64,000 nt of DNA from NCBI GenBank assembly GCA_009823505.1, contig VZQC01012293.1, forward strand, positions 443,100 through 507,099. The letters are read 5' to 3'. Positions 34,090 through 45,782 of this stretch are shown piece after piece (position 1 is the first letter of the stretch; every line of letters begins with the position of its first letter). A program made the translations under genes and the position numbers. The notes beneath the pieces were generated by a model. It made no database searches, was not told the DNA's origin, and saw nothing but the letters and a program-made list of their open reading frames with translations. The stretch comes from Rhizomys pruinosus. Its lineage: Eukaryota > Chordata > Mammalia > Rodentia > Spalacidae.

Positions 34090-34653
34090 CACTCGTGTGT
34101 TTCCTCACCTAAGTGACATGGTGAGCGGGCTATGATAAGAAGGGGTCCATCATATTTTATCAGACTCTATTTGTAAATTACTGACCTCAAGATGCAAATT
34201 AAATGGTAATTTGAGAGCTTTGGCTTTGTCAGGGAAACAACCTGCTAGCCTCTTTGGAAAAATACATGTAATAATACATGATAATTATAACTACTGCAGG
34301 GTACATGTCAACACATGCACACCCATGAAATGACCATCTTCTAGGGCATTGTTCATTTCGATCATTTCTTTGTACTGGGAATATTAAAATATTGTGGAAG
34401 TATTCGGGGTTTTGGGGGGAGGGGTCAGCCATAGTCCCCCATTGTACTCTAGAACATTTGAAGTCATTCTTCTCATCAGAATGTACCCCATGTCTGCTAA
34501 GCCTCCGCTCTCCTCCTGTCCTCCACATCCTCTGGAAACTGCTCTAGCTCCCCTACGCTTCGTGATCCATGTGTGAGTGAGTGCTAGGAGCACATTGAGC
34601 ATATAGGAGTTGTGTGAATGAAAAGTAGTTAGGATTAAACTAACGGTAGATAA
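34090..34653. other. No recognised feature
   Basis: Unique sequence; minus-strand frames of 99 and 174 codons (34229-34908) overlap each other and run into the LTR, so they are chance ORFs. Confidence 0.45.
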
Positions 34654-35420
34654 TGTGTGAAATGTTGTAACCTTAAAGAAATTAGCAAATGTTGAACTTA
34701 GCTCAGCAAGAGGCCTGCTCCAGCTCAGGGCTGCTTTAGAGATAAGCACTGCACTAGGCCGGCCACAGAGGGGCTCAGCGGAGCAAAAACGACTGACCAT
34801 ATTCAGTTGATTAGGTGGCCAGAGATGGCATGGAGACAAGGACCTGATAACCAGTCCTGGGTGCCCCACCTTGATCAAGGCATGACCCCAGACAGGAAAG
34901 ATAACCACCTGCTATGCAGGGGGCATCCTAGGCACAAGCCTGAGATTAACACCTGAGACCCAGTACACCCAGCTGAGGCCTATTTAAGCTGGGAAGTGAA
35001 TGACTTTACTCCCCTTTAGGGGACCCACAGTGAGATGCCACTGGGAACCTCTCAGCTGATGACACCCGGACATGCAGACCCCCGTGACACCAGTTTGCCT
35101 GAAGTACATGCTGACCCTGCTGGCCACTGCTGCTGTCCGGACCGGCCTGCCTGATCTGCCACAGCCCCGGGTCTGAGAGAGATCCTCTTCAGCCAATCAA
35201 CTGGCTTCTTGGAACTCCCTCACATGGACTCCCTCCATGGCTTCCAAGAGGCTAAGAGAATGCCATGTAGGTGAGCAGCCTTGGGGAGATAGGCTAGGAC
35301 AGGACAGAATTAGAATTACAGAATCAACCTGTGTGGGAATTAATAAAATTAGGCTGTATTATAATATTTGTCTCCTGGATTCCCCTGGACTTAGCCCAGG
35401 CTAGTCCATGCTCATGGCAG
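34654..35420 (+). mobile_element. ERV LTR, near complete
   Basis: Candidate start TGTGTGAAATG at 34654. A TATA-like CTATTTAAGCTGGG lies at about 34980, and a poly(A) signal in GGGAATTAATAAAATTAGG near 35340. It ends CCATGCTCATGGCA at about 35419. Its right 440 bp match 47297-47718. No clear target-site duplication, so the ends are approximate. Confidence 0.6.
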
Positions 35421-36026
35421 TGAGAACACCCAGTATTTGTTTTTCTGTGCCTGATGTGTTTCACTAAACATAATGTTCTTCAGTTGAGAGGCTGTGAATT
35501 GAAAAAAACAGAAAAATTGAGTTCAGTAGCTTTAACAAAGAAGAGAGGTGAATTATGAAGAAGTCTGAACGCAGCCCTGATCTAGGCTTTATGTGCCAGT
35601 CTCTTTAGACTGGCTAGCTGAGGCTAGCTTTCCTTACAGTCACAGGTGGCTACACAGTTCCAGAAACCACATTCAAACGCAACAATGTGTACATGATAAA
35701 GACAGAACCACTCACCCTGGGCAGCTTGTCTTTTTCTTTAAATTTCTTCCTAAAGATGCAACTTTTACATAATCCCTCAACCAGCCTTTCTTCCTATCTA
35801 TTGACCAGAATTGCACCACAAGGTGGCCTTAAGCTCCTGTTAGCAGAAATAATGTTAGAGAGCTGGGAATGTCTTTCTCAAAGCCCAGGGTTAGAGAGAA
35901 GAAAGTAGGCCCTGAACAAGTTCATCTCTTAGGAGAGAGGATATGGCATTGGCTTTGACACGTGGTCAGTGTTTCTATGGCCTGATGCTTGTGCAGTTTA
36001 AGGTTCCTCTTTAAGAAAACCATCAT
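35421..36026. other. No recognised feature
   Basis: Unique sequence; nothing recognised. Confidence 0.4.
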
Positions 36027-36277
36027 GGGGCTGGAGAGATGGCCTAGTGGTTAAGAGCACTGACTACTCTTGCAGAGGACCTGGGTTCAATTCCCAGCAC
36101 CCACATGGCAGCTAAGAACTGTCTTTAAGCCAGGTGTGGTGGCACACGCCTTTAATCCTAGCACTCTGGAGGCAGAAGCAGGCAGAGCTCTGTGAGTTCA
36201 AGGCCAGCCTGGTCTACATAGTGAGTTCCAGGACAGCTGGGGTTATAGGGAGACTCTGTCTCAAAAAGACAAAAAGA
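36027..36277 (+). mobile_element. Composite B2-B1 SINE, locus 2
   Basis: The B2 head (36027-36128) passes through CACCCACATGGCAGCTAAGA and CTGTCTTTAA into B1 (36129-36277), the same junction as locus 1. Its A-rich tail was later hit by a B2; after that B2 the tail resumes at about 36577-36588. A target-site duplication for the whole unit is not clear (CATCAT versus CATCAC at best). Confidence 0.92.
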
Positions 36278-36576
36278 GGGGCTGGAGAGATGGCCTAGCG
36301 GTTAAGAGCACTGACCGCTCTTACAGAGGACCTGGGTTCAATCTCCAGCACCCACATGGTAGCCGAAAACCGTCTGAAACTCCAATTCCAGGAGAACTCC
36401 AGTTCCAGGAGAACTCCATTTCCAGGAAAACTCCAGTTCCAGGGGAATCCGACACCCTCTTCTGACCTCCGCAGCATTGCATGACACAGGTGCACAAACC
36501 TGCATGCAGACAGTACATTCATACACATACAGAAATAAATAAAATTAAATAAAAAATTAAAAAAAGGACAAAAAGA
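36268..36576 (+). mobile_element. B2 SINE nested in the composite tail
   Basis: The body (36278-36566) begins GGGGCTGGAGAGATGGCCTA. GACAAAAAGA flanks it at 36268-36277 and 36567-36576, both in the A-rich end of composite locus 2. It carries four tandem 17-bp units (36378-36445) where standard B2 has one. Confidence 0.93.
36378..36445 (+). repeat. 17-bp tandem repeat inside B2, four copies
   Basis: Units AACTCCAATTCCAGGAG, AACTCCAGTTCCAGGAG, AACTCCATTTCCAGGAA and AACTCCAGTTCCAGGGG follow each other exactly. Other B2 copies here carry two (40.3 kb, 53.3 kb), one (31.1 kb, 59.4 kb) or a partial unit (12.6 kb). Confidence 0.95.
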
Positions 36577-36629
36577 AAAAAAGCATCACAAGTTTGAGGA
36601 TACACTCAGAAATAAAACGAAGGATGTTT

Positions 36630-36945
36630 TGGTAACTAGGGAGATGGTTTTATAAGTAAAGTGCTTGCCATGCAATTGTAAGGGCTTGAGTGCCAATCCC
36701 CAGCATGCAGGTAAAAGTGGGCTCAGTGGCATGCTTCTAGAATGTCAGAGCCCGGGGTGAAGACAGGCCCTGTGGTCAGCCTAGGAGAATCTAGGAGCTC
36801 CAGACTCAGTGAGAGACTGTCTAAAAACATTAGGTGGAGAGCAACTGAAGGAGAGGCCTGACATAGGCAGACACACACATGTCTATGTACTCCTCCCCAT
36901 ACATGCACACACACGAACACACACGTTTGTACATACACAAAATGA
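36630..36945 (+). mobile_element. B3 SINE
   Basis: A diverged tRNA-like head (ACTAGGGAGATGGTTTTATA, AAAGTGCTTGCCATGC), a middle with GAGAGACTGTCTAAAAACAT, and a CA-rich end follow the rodent B3 layout. Confidence 0.75.
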
Positions 36946-37879
36946 TATTTTCATAAAATGAAGAAATACATTACAATATTTATAAAATTTAAAAGTCAAA
37001 TACCATAAATGAAACAATAAAAAAGTATATATGGTAATCTGTCTGAAACTTTTTCTTCTCTGTCTTGGGAGGGCGTGGTGCTCTTTGGAAATCTCTTCAC
37101 CTGATTGCTATTTTAAATAAAATTCTCCAGAATGATAAGTGGAAATAAATATTTTCCCTCAATATTGTAGATATGAACAGTATTTTGAATGGGTGGTTAA
37201 AATGTTCTTTTCTTAGGACCCCCTCTTCCCTGCACACCCAGGTTGTGGTTGCACATGGGTGGAGCCTGGCAGGCCAGGTCCCTGGGGTGCCAGGGTGTGG
37301 GGTCCCCTGGGGGCTAGGGGGTGTAGCCAGGAGGTAGTTTAGACCAACTATCCCCACCATGGTTGGTCCACCTCTCTTGCCTCCTGCCAGGGTCTGGATC
37401 TACAAGGGGCCACTACACAGCACACCCATGGTCACCTGACATCATCAACATCTAAGTGACAGCCCCTGGTTCAGTGAAGGGACTTGGCAGTTGAGAGGGA
37501 GCATGGCTGAGGACCCAAGACAGAGGTGGTGGTGGCTCTCAGCAAATGCTACTTTGTAAAACGCTCTAGGGACTCGACCTGTTGGAGAACACCTTGGACC
37601 ACAGTGGGGTGATTGTTCTGTGTGAAATGCTGGGACAGCCAAAGTGTAATCTGTGAAAGACTTTGATGAGGAAACTCAAGTGTTTCTGACCTCTGAAGAA
37701 ATTAGAAGTCCCCACTTGACAGTGTGTAAGAGAAACTGAGAACATGTGTGAAAATTCTGTTCTAAGAAACCTGGGTGTATTCTGATCCAAAATCACATAC
37801 AGAGGAAAGGGAGTAGGCCTTTACTTTGGGTCACCGGTGTGTAAGAATTACAGACCACTGACAGTCTTGTTAGCTGTGG
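36946..37879. other. No recognised feature
   Basis: Unique sequence; nothing recognised. Confidence 0.4.
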
Positions 37880-38058
37880 CCTCTTGGGCACCCCGTTTAG
37901 ATGAATTTTGTAAGATGGATGGAGCTTTCAATTGCTCATAGAGAGCATGTGGGGGGAGAGGAAGGGGGTAGGAGGAGGGTAGAGACGGGGGAGGGTCTAA
38001 GTAGGAGCAAAACACATTGTATGAAATTCTTAAATTAATAAAATTTAAAAGAACAAGC
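37880..38058 (+). mobile_element. L1 3' terminus
   Basis: A G-rich tract (37951-37996) followed by ACACATTGTATGAAATTCTT and AAATTAATAAAATTTAAAAG is the typical end of a rodent L1 3' UTR. Confidence 0.6.
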
Positions 38059-40143
38059 TCCTCTCTTTTTGGTGACCCCTAGTGGAGTAAAGATCCAGTT
38101 GTTAAAATTAAGATGCCCCTCCACCTTCATTTGCAGATCATTTGTGAGGGGTTTGTACCTGCCTCGTTTGGAGGCTAATCTCAAATACTTCATTCAGGCA
38201 CATTTTTGAAACAGCTTATTATCAATGTCCTCAATTGTAATGTGTATTAGAAATTTTTGTGTAAAATTTGTTGATGTTGGTAGTTTGTGTCAAATCAGCA
38301 AGAAAGCAAAATCACTTCAAATATGTCTGGATAAGCCAATATTCAGTCAAATTATGAAATAGTCCAAGAGCCTAATCACAATTTTTGTAATGTATTTGTT
38401 CTTCCTTATGTATTTCTGCCGATTCCCCCAAATGTTCTGAGTATAATCTAAGTACTTCCCAAACCTCACTATTTGCTTTCAACCCCTGTGGGTTCACCTT
38501 GAAGTGAACCACAGAAACATATTCCACTAAACACAAACTAAATGTATCCTTGGCTCAAGTTTCCCTTGTAAGTGGTGTCATAAAATACCCACAGACACCC
38601 CACCACCATTCAGCACAGGGCAAGTGTGAGAAAGGAAATGGGTGAAGAACGCCCAGATCACAACCAACTGTGGTTAAAGACTTCCGTGAAGGCACAGTCT
38701 TGGGGAAATGCCTGTCGTGGGAGTTCACCTTCGCTTCATTCTGAACCTCCCTCTGGCTCCTAGATAGACAACCACTAAGGGCTGCTGTGCCCTTGAAAAG
38801 AAAGTCAGAAATCTTGAGGAGTGCATTGTGGAGAATACGCAGTCAGGGGCCAAGTTCTGTGGGGTTCAGATGGATCTGAACTGGGGAGGCAGTGTAGGCT
38901 TAGAGCGGAAGAGTGGATGTGGAAGTCCGGAGCCCACAGGGACCACATTGTAATGTCTGAGGCAGGGGTTCAGGTGGATGAAGCACATGAGAAAGTGACT
39001 CAAGTCAATGGCGTGCCTCCTGTCGTCAAAGCTGGATCAGCAGAAGATGCTGATGGAGATCACTGAGGATAGAGACCCAGAGTTTGGAAGGTTGGGTGCA
39101 GCTTAATTAGGCGTACCAGGGGGTCCAGGGTTGACACTGGCTGCGTCCTCAGCAGATGTTAGAGGTAGTGTGGCACAGAGGGAGGAAGTGCCTTAGTCAG
39201 GGCTGTTCATCTTCATCAGAGCTTGGTGTATGTGGAGGGAAGTCCCTCAGTGTTCTGGCTCCGTGCTCTTCCTTTTCCCCTCTCTGGTCTAATCTTTTCC
39301 TGCAGGCAAAGCAATCTAGACTAGAAGAAGGTATTCTTTCCTGGCTAACTAGTGCCTTCCTGGGAGGTGGTTCATGCTCCGTGGGTGGCTTCTGCTATTG
39401 ATGATTTTTATCAGTAGAGAATCTGTGCTCCTCAGAACATCCATAAAGCAAGGGAGGTGGAGAAACCTATTGTGTCAAGACTTTGTCATCTTCAGTGTTT
39501 ATCTCTTTCCTCTGCCCCCCACAGACACAGCCTCTCTGATGCCAAAATCTACATTCTAGTGCCTTCCAGTAAAGCTAGTTCTTCTGCCAATAAGAATTTC
39601 AGCTCTCGGCTTCATTATTTTCTCTTCAGAAACCTTTTATCAGTTTTTCACCACACAAAAGTAGAAGTGTTTCTGTCCCTCAGGCGGTTCAGTAAAATTC
39701 TGGCTGCAGCTCGTGGAAGGGGACATTCATCTGATGCTGCAGCTTGACAGCGTGACAGGCTGGACATTGCAGGGACAGCCAGGAGCAGAGGTGGTCACTG
39801 TCTTTGCCAGCTGCCAGACTCAGCAAATAAGTCACAAACAAATATAAGTTGTGACAGTGGCCTATGGGAGTGGCACATGCTCAGCTGGTCTTCAGCCCCA
39901 AAGCACCAAATATTTAAATATTTGGTTAAAATATTTAAGTGTGTCACACTAACTGTGATAGTGTCCTCAGTTGGCCGCCATCTTTTCCTTCCCTCTATAC
40001 ATGCAATCGTTGTCCCACACATCAAGGGGGAATGTCTTTCTCTTGCTTTGTCTGGGCTGGACTCGAATGTTGCTTGAATCAAGAGAAAAATGGAAAGGAC
40101 ACTGTGATTTTAAAGTCAAAGTCTACAGAAGACTGGTGGCTTC
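38059..40143. other. No gene seen; one 22-bp palindrome
   Basis: Unique-looking sequence. ORFs up to 96 codons are unrecognised. A perfect palindrome is at 39905-39926. Confidence 0.45.
39905..39926. repeat. Perfect 22-bp AT-rich palindrome
   Basis: ACCAAATATTT is followed directly by its own reverse complement, with no spacer. It may bind a dimeric factor or may be chance. Confidence 0.9.
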
Positions 40144-40447
40144 TGTTTCTACCATTTTATTTTATTTTATTTATTTTTTTTTAATTTTTTTTTATTAATT
40201 TTATTTATTTATTGTATGTGTATGAATGTACTGTCTGCATGCAAGTCTGTGCACCCGTGTCGTGCAACGCCGCGGAGGTCAGAAGAGGGTCTCGGATTCC
40301 CCTGGAACTGGAGTTCTCCTGGAATTGGAGTTTTAGACGGTTCTCGGCCGCCATGTGGGTGCTGGGGATTGAACCCGGGTCCTCTGTAAGAGCGGTTGGC
40401 GCTCTTAACCGCTAGGCCATCTCTCCAGCCTTGTTTCTACCATTTTA
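40144..40447 (-). mobile_element. B2 SINE with 16-bp target-site duplication
   Basis: TGTTTCTACCATTTTA at 40144-40159 and 40432-40447 flanks the reversed B2 body (40160-40431). CpGs are still present (GTGTCGTGCAACGCCGCGG, GGCCGCC), which suggests a relatively young copy. It has two 17-bp units. Confidence 0.96.
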
Positions 40448-41363
40448 GAAGCTGCCCAGTGTATGAAATGTCCAGCTACACACAGACTGCTGTGATGTGA
40501 TGCTCATTGAGGTCCCAGCTGACCCTGAGCATTCTATTGGAGAAGCGATGGCGGACATTCCTCCCTCTGCAGATGCTATGGGAAACAACTACATTACCTC
40601 CTTGAAGTAAGCTGAGATCGTAAAGCTGTGAGGATGTTTGAAATTATTGAAGTCTGAAAAGGTTTTCTGTAACACTCTTTGTGCTCCCTGAGTGTCCTTT
40701 CTACTGTCCTAGGCCCCTCAAACCTTGTCTCCAATACACTCTTCCCCATGTATATAATAGTATGTTAATTCCTAGAGCCACAGGAAGCCTGCCACCTCTT
40801 AGCATGGTCCGTTCTGATGGCTCTATGTTTTGTTTGTTTGGAAGCTGCATCATACAAGTAAAGACATCCTTAGATCTTACACTGGTGGTATTCGACTTCG
40901 TCAAAGAGGCCAGGAAAAGAGTCCCCAAGGAAGTGGCAGTTGAACTGAGATCTGAAGCCTGCCAAGGTGTTAATTTGGTGAGAAGTGAGGGGAAGGCCTG
41001 GTCGCAGAGACAGCCTGTAAGAGAGCTCTGTGGCAGTGCAAAAGATGGTGTGGGCTGAGCAGGAAGCAGGCAGTGTGCCTGGGGTTCATACTGTGAGAGC
41101 TGGGGTGGGGTAGGGGGGTGGGTCTGGGCCCCATATGTCCCCTGAAAGGCACAGTCACAGTGAGTGTTAACAGAGAACATCCTTCTAGAGGCAGGCCATT
41201 GACCTAGAGAGTCTGCTCAACAAGAATGCACTAGGCCCTGATGACCCAATCAGATACCATCTTCAAAGGGTTCTGCTCTGGTGAAGAGTTCCACTCTAAA
41301 CTTGTTTCGAAATTAACCTAGAGTTTATTTTCAGATTTTGTAATTTTGGTGTATGTATGGAGT
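40448..41363. other. No recognised feature
   Basis: Unique sequence; two mutually antisense frames (40681-41058 and 40701-41180) resemble no known protein. Confidence 0.45.
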
Positions 41364-41378
41364 GTCTATCTATCTATC

Positions 41379-41421
<43 letters not shown>

Positions 41422-41440
41422 ATCTATCTACCTACCTATC
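41364..41440. repeat. (TCTA)n microsatellite
   Basis: Tetranucleotide TCTA repeat with two CATCTA interruptions and a CCTA-variant right end. Confidence 0.97.
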
Positions 41441-41554
41441 TGGATATTTTGGAGTAATACAAAATGAAAGGCAACAACAATGACAAAAAAGACTTGATCA
41501 AAAAACTTGCCAAAACTGTAAACGTCTGTATCAAAAAGTTAAAAAAGACTGAGA
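41441..41554. other. Short A-rich spacer
   Basis: Nothing recognised, though it may be part of the following L1 3' UTR. Confidence 0.35.
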
Positions 41555-41733
41555 AAAACATGCAAGATGGGACTTAACACGTATGGCAGAATGCATGAAC
41601 TCTGGTGAGGGGGGTATGGACACAGGAACAGGTCTAAATTTGGTTAAGAAATTTTGTATGAAATGTACAAAAGCTCAATAAAAATTAAGGAGAAAAAATA
41701 TATTAAACGCCACTCAAAAAAAAAAAAAAAAAG
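41555..41733 (+). mobile_element. L1 3' terminus with poly(A)
   Basis: GGCAGAATGCATGAACTCTG, TTTTGTATGAAATGTACAAA and CTCAATAAAAATTAAGG match the L1 3' ends at 13.25 and 42.95 kb. A 17-base A run ends at 41733. Confidence 0.65.
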
Positions 41734-42444
41734 AGGATGTACAGAGAGAGTCGGCTGGCCATCAACAGGACTGCAGCTAAGCCACTGGACTGGGGCTCAA
41801 AAAGAAATGTTTTTGTCCTTGAGGACTGGCCCCCAGGGTTGTTATATGGCAGAGGCAGCAAATAGTGGCCTTCATGTGTGCTGTAGTATTCTGCACAACT
41901 TTTTAGGGAGGAGGGGCAGCCAGCCACACAAGGTTGCCAGGGCAATGTGTCGTCATCATACAATTAATTGCCAATGTTTAAAAATCAAGCTTTCCAACAG
42001 AAAATGTGCAACGTTGTTATTAGTCTAGGGGTTTCACATTCTTACTGGCTAGGGGTGGGGGTCATTTTCACACCCAAAGGCAGGAAAAAGAAATCTCAGT
42101 CCAGAAGAGAGCAAGAAATAAATTTTTGAAAGAAAAAAAAATCACATCCCATAGATAGAGAAAAGATCACCCAAGAGGCTTCTTTTGCGCCAGATGGAGA
42201 CTATTACAGAGTACCACAACTGGTCACACACTGACATTGTTTGTGAATTGCTCAATGTAACCTCTACACCTAAAGCTCACACGACATAGAACGAGGGGCC
42301 AAGAGGACACTACTGAATCTCTTATTAAGGAAGCTCCCTCATGTCATGTAATAGGGTACCAGGAACTCAAAAGCTCATGAATGTCCCAACCATGGAGATT
42401 AGGAGTCTGCAAAGGGTGAGTCCTTGGACAGGTCTCTTGTACTG
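41734..42444. other. No recognised feature
   Basis: Unique sequence; nothing recognised. Confidence 0.4.
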
Positions 42445-43010
42445 AACTTCACTCACCCAGGGCTCAGGGAACATTATGCAAGAGGGAGTGGAGAGATTGT
42501 AAGAGCCAGGGAGGTGGTGCGTGACCACATGGAAATGAATCCTACAGGCTCCTGGGAGGTGGTGCGTGACCATGTGGAAATGAATCCTACAGACTCCTGG
42601 GACTTGCTCATGTGAACCTGTGGCAATGGTGTCAGCACGCACAAGACCCGTGCAAACTCAACCAGACAAAAAGACAGTGTGGAACTGGGGAAATGGGCAA
42701 CAGATCCCAATCTTAGCTGAAGAAATTTTGGCAGCTGATTACTGCTGGGTGAGGCAGAGCTGATCTTCTTAAAGCAAGGGACTCAGGATAGGGTGACTAG
42801 AGTTCAGTGGATGAATTTCCATTGAGAAATGTCTGGGGACACTGATTTGGCTCAATAGGCCTTAATGCAAATGATAGTGTATGAATTCTAGTGGAGGGGG
42901 TGATGGAGGGTGATAATGAAGAAGTTGGGTACAAAAGTGGTTAAGATTGCTTGAAATGTTCTGTATGAAATGCACAAAAATCCAATACATTTTTTAAAAA
43001 AAATTTTAAA
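42445..43010 (+). mobile_element. L1 3' UTR, rodent Lx type
   Basis: Same block order as 12862-13330: GAGAGATTGTAAGAGCCAGG, CAGCACGCACAAGACCCGTG, GGCAGCTGATTACTGCTGGG, CTGTATGAAATGCACAAAAA. A 46-bp internal unit starting GAGGTGGTGCGTGACCA is duplicated in tandem at about 42509-42600, a feature absent from the 12.9-kb copy. Confidence 0.72.
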
Positions 43011-43109
43011 AGATCAGTACATATATTCTTAGACCCTGCATGGTACTTCATGTTACAAAAACTCTTAAACATTAAGAAAGATTTGCAAGGAATATGAATT
43101 GCCCCATTG
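43011..43109. other. Short spacer
   Basis: Nothing recognised. Confidence 0.4.
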
Positions 43110-43255
43110 TTTTTGTGCGTGTTAGTCTTTCTTTGGTTTTCGGAAGCCTGGAGCTCCCTATTACAATAGGCTGGCCTTAATCTGATGGCAATGCTCCTGC
43201 TTCAGCCTCCCTAATGCTGAGAATACACGTTCGAGCCACTCTGTCCAACCTCATG
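43110..43255 (-). mobile_element. Old B1-like SINE
   Basis: AATAGGCTGGCCTTAATCTG and CTCCTGCTTCAGCCTCC are the reversed B1 middle; strongly diverged. Confidence 0.6.
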
Positions 43256-43548
43256 GTTTTAGTAGTGAAGAAAACATATTAAGTCTTTCAACTGAAAATA
43301 GCGATGGTTTTTCCAGTGGGAGATGAATACATATATAAATCATGAACTAGAATTATATGTATTACCTATCTATAAAATAATAATGTTGAACAGTTTGTGA
43401 ATGATATAAATGTAATGCTTCCCATAAAATTCCAAATAAATTGCTGACAAGATAAAAATGTATAACCTTTAAATAGAGAATTAGGAATGACTACTATAGT
43501 AAATAGCCACTGGGGTGAAAAATACATAGAAAACAATGTAGAATAATT
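43256..43548. other. AT-rich unique sequence
   Basis: Nothing recognised. Confidence 0.4.
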
Positions 43549-43768
43549 GAGGTTGTGGTTCATTCAGTTGGTAGAGTTCAGTTGCCTAGCATGGACAGAG
43601 CCCTGGGATCACTCCCCAACACATATAAACTGTGTATGGTGACACACATCTATAAGATCAGAACTTGAGAGACAGAAGCAAGAGGGTCAGTAGTTCAAGG
43701 TCATCCTAGTGAGTGTGAGGCTAGCCTGAGCTACGAGGAGACTATCTCAGAAAATAAAAAAATCTACA
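43549..43768 (+). mobile_element. B4 (ID-B1) SINE
   Basis: ID-like head (CATTCAGTTGGTAGAGTTCA, TTGCCTAGCATGGACAGAGC) followed by a B1-like tail (AGTTCAAGGTCATCCTAG) and an A-rich end. Confidence 0.8.
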
Positions 43769-43863
43769 GTAGAAATAATGTAAAAGAAACATAACACAGC
43801 CAATATATTTTGGTTTCTCTGCAGTTGCTTAGATATTCAGTAGAATAGCTGTCATAACACCCC

Positions 43864-43864
43864 N
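43864..43864. other. Ambiguous base (N)
   Basis: The only N in the window, in CCCNTAAAG. It marks an uncertain base in the assembly. Confidence 0.99.
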
Positions 43865-43880
43865 TAAAGAAAAGTTAAAA

Positions 43881-44032
43881 ATTTTTTTTAATCTTTTTGA
43901 GACAGGGTCTCCCTGTAGCTCCAGCTGTCCTGGAACTCACTAGTAGACTATACTGGCCTTGAACTCACAAAGATCCCCCTGCCTCTGCCTCCAGAGTGCT
44001 AGGATTAAAAGTGTGCACTGCCATGCCCAGCT
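43881..44032 (-). mobile_element. B1 SINE
   Basis: T-rich start, GAGACAGGGTCTCCCTGTAG, then CTGGCCTTGAACTCACAAAG, ending CATGCCCAGC. Complete in reverse. Confidence 0.92.
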
Positions 44033-45339
44033 AAATTTTGACGTTTTTGAGAATAATTTACAAAGTGGTGAGCTTAGGATTTGAGCCACAGGCCTTGTGA
44101 AAGCAAGTCTGTTTATTTGACTACTAAGTTATTTTCTTAGTTGCTGATTAGAAGGGGAAAATTCCCAGGTGAGTCTTCCAGGGCAGACAAAGAACCATGT
44201 AGCTCCTGGGGGCAGGACTTAGTGCTCAGCCTGGGGGCCTGTGATGACTAGAGCTGTATGCACATTTGCCTTTCTGCTGGCTTTTGTGTCTTTGGTCTTT
44301 GGCTAAATCAAGTTTACTGGCAAAATTAAGAAGTCTTCAGCTTTCAGCTGGAAAAAGAAAATGCCCCAAAGCTGGCTTCCAGCAGTGCTGCACTCCTGGA
44401 AGGGTGGATGCAACTGAGCAGCACAGAAAGGGGCAGGGAAAGTGTTGGGGGCAAGGGAGTGGGATTGTGTGTCTAGTCCTGTATCTGATCAGAATTCTGC
44501 CTCTAAGAGGTGCTGGTTTCATACATGTTTGTGAATCTCCTGTCTGTTTAGTGAGAAGGGAAAAGCTCAAAGCACTGTCTCTAAGGACATAGGAAAAACC
44601 TCATAGCTTGGGGACAACAGGGCGTGGACTCTTCAAATCATAAGTAGTGCCTTAGCATTCAGTCTCCTAACCTGTGGGTCTCTCTGATGTGTATGGGTAT
44701 TTCCCATGATAGAAAAAAGAAACACTTATGTTCCAAGGGAATATTCACAAAGGCGAAGGCCAATGGGGGATTCGATGTGGGGCACTGGCACAAGCTTCCA
44801 CTCAAATTTGAGAAACTGGCAGTTGCCCAAGTAGCTTTTGATGGTCACTGTGTTGCTGGTTTGTTTGATAGCCGAGAGACGTTTTGATTGAAGGTTTTTG
44901 CCAATACCTGACAGGGCTGTCGGGGTCCCACCAGAGGACAAAGGGACCTTCACTGGGTACCTTGCTCAGAGAGCCTCTTAGTTGCCCCTTTGCCTTAGAG
45001 GGTCCCTTGCAATGGTGCAAACCAAAATTTAAGGATTAGAAACCTGTTTCTCCTCAAGTGTGGGAGGACAGAGAGCACAGCTGCCTGATGTCCCCAGTCC
45101 CACCAAGGAAAGGGCAGAATTCACCTTCTTCCTATCTTCTGAAGGTCTTCTCAAGCCCCGTGTGTTGGGATCCAGATGTTGGCTTCCTCTATGTCGTGAT
45201 GGTCCTGCCTCCCAGGTCACTAGCTTCATGGCCCTAGGTATAGCAGTCATGCTGGGCTGTGGCAGGACTGCCAGGGGCTACAAGGAGGGAAGAAGGAGGG
45301 AGCAGGGGAGGATCCCAGGAACAGCAAATGAACCTGAAC
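44033..45339. other. No gene seen
   Basis: Unique sequence; ORFs up to 108 codons on both strands, unrecognised. Confidence 0.45.
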
Positions 45340-45660
45340 AGATCTGAAGAAAGACCTGTGAGTTGCGTCATCAAGAAAAACTCATTTATTGCAGAGGTTT
45401 TAAGCACTTATATAGTTTTGTCGGGCTCTTTGACCAGGAGGTGGGGGGGATGGAGGAGAAGCCTACTTGCATTCTACAATGGCAGTTTTATGACAGGAAA
45501 ACCATAGCTCCCTCCACCCTCAGAAATGCTTACGGCTTGTGGCATTGACCTCCAGAGGACAGGGTGGACATGCATTACGAGGGATAAGCTTGGGTATGCT
45601 AAATTTCAAGCTACACTCCCCTAGGCATGAGCTACAAATGCCTGAGGTTCAGTATGGTGA
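45340..45660 (-). mobile_element. Possible antisense LTR
   Basis: On the minus strand CTATATAA (45408-45415) is followed 17 bases later by AATAAA (45385-45390), the compact TATA/poly(A) layout of an ERV LTR as in the solo LTR at 30 kb. The ends are not resolved and I see no target-site duplication. Confidence 0.35.
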
Positions 45661-45782
45661 GTGGGAGTGGCTCCCATCTTCTGCCAGCCTTCTTGGTTTT
45701 TGGAGTGAAACCAACCTTCTAGGTTATCAGGGAATGAAGCCAGCTCTCTTACATTCAGCCCTAATGGATTTATCTGGCCCCA

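Noticed and set aside
34384..34908. 174-codon minus-strand frame
   Set aside because: It runs across the boundary between unique DNA and the LTR at 34654, so it cannot be a conserved gene.
41364..41440. TCTA array as a CRISPR-like or functional array
   Set aside because: A plain tetranucleotide microsatellite with no spacers.
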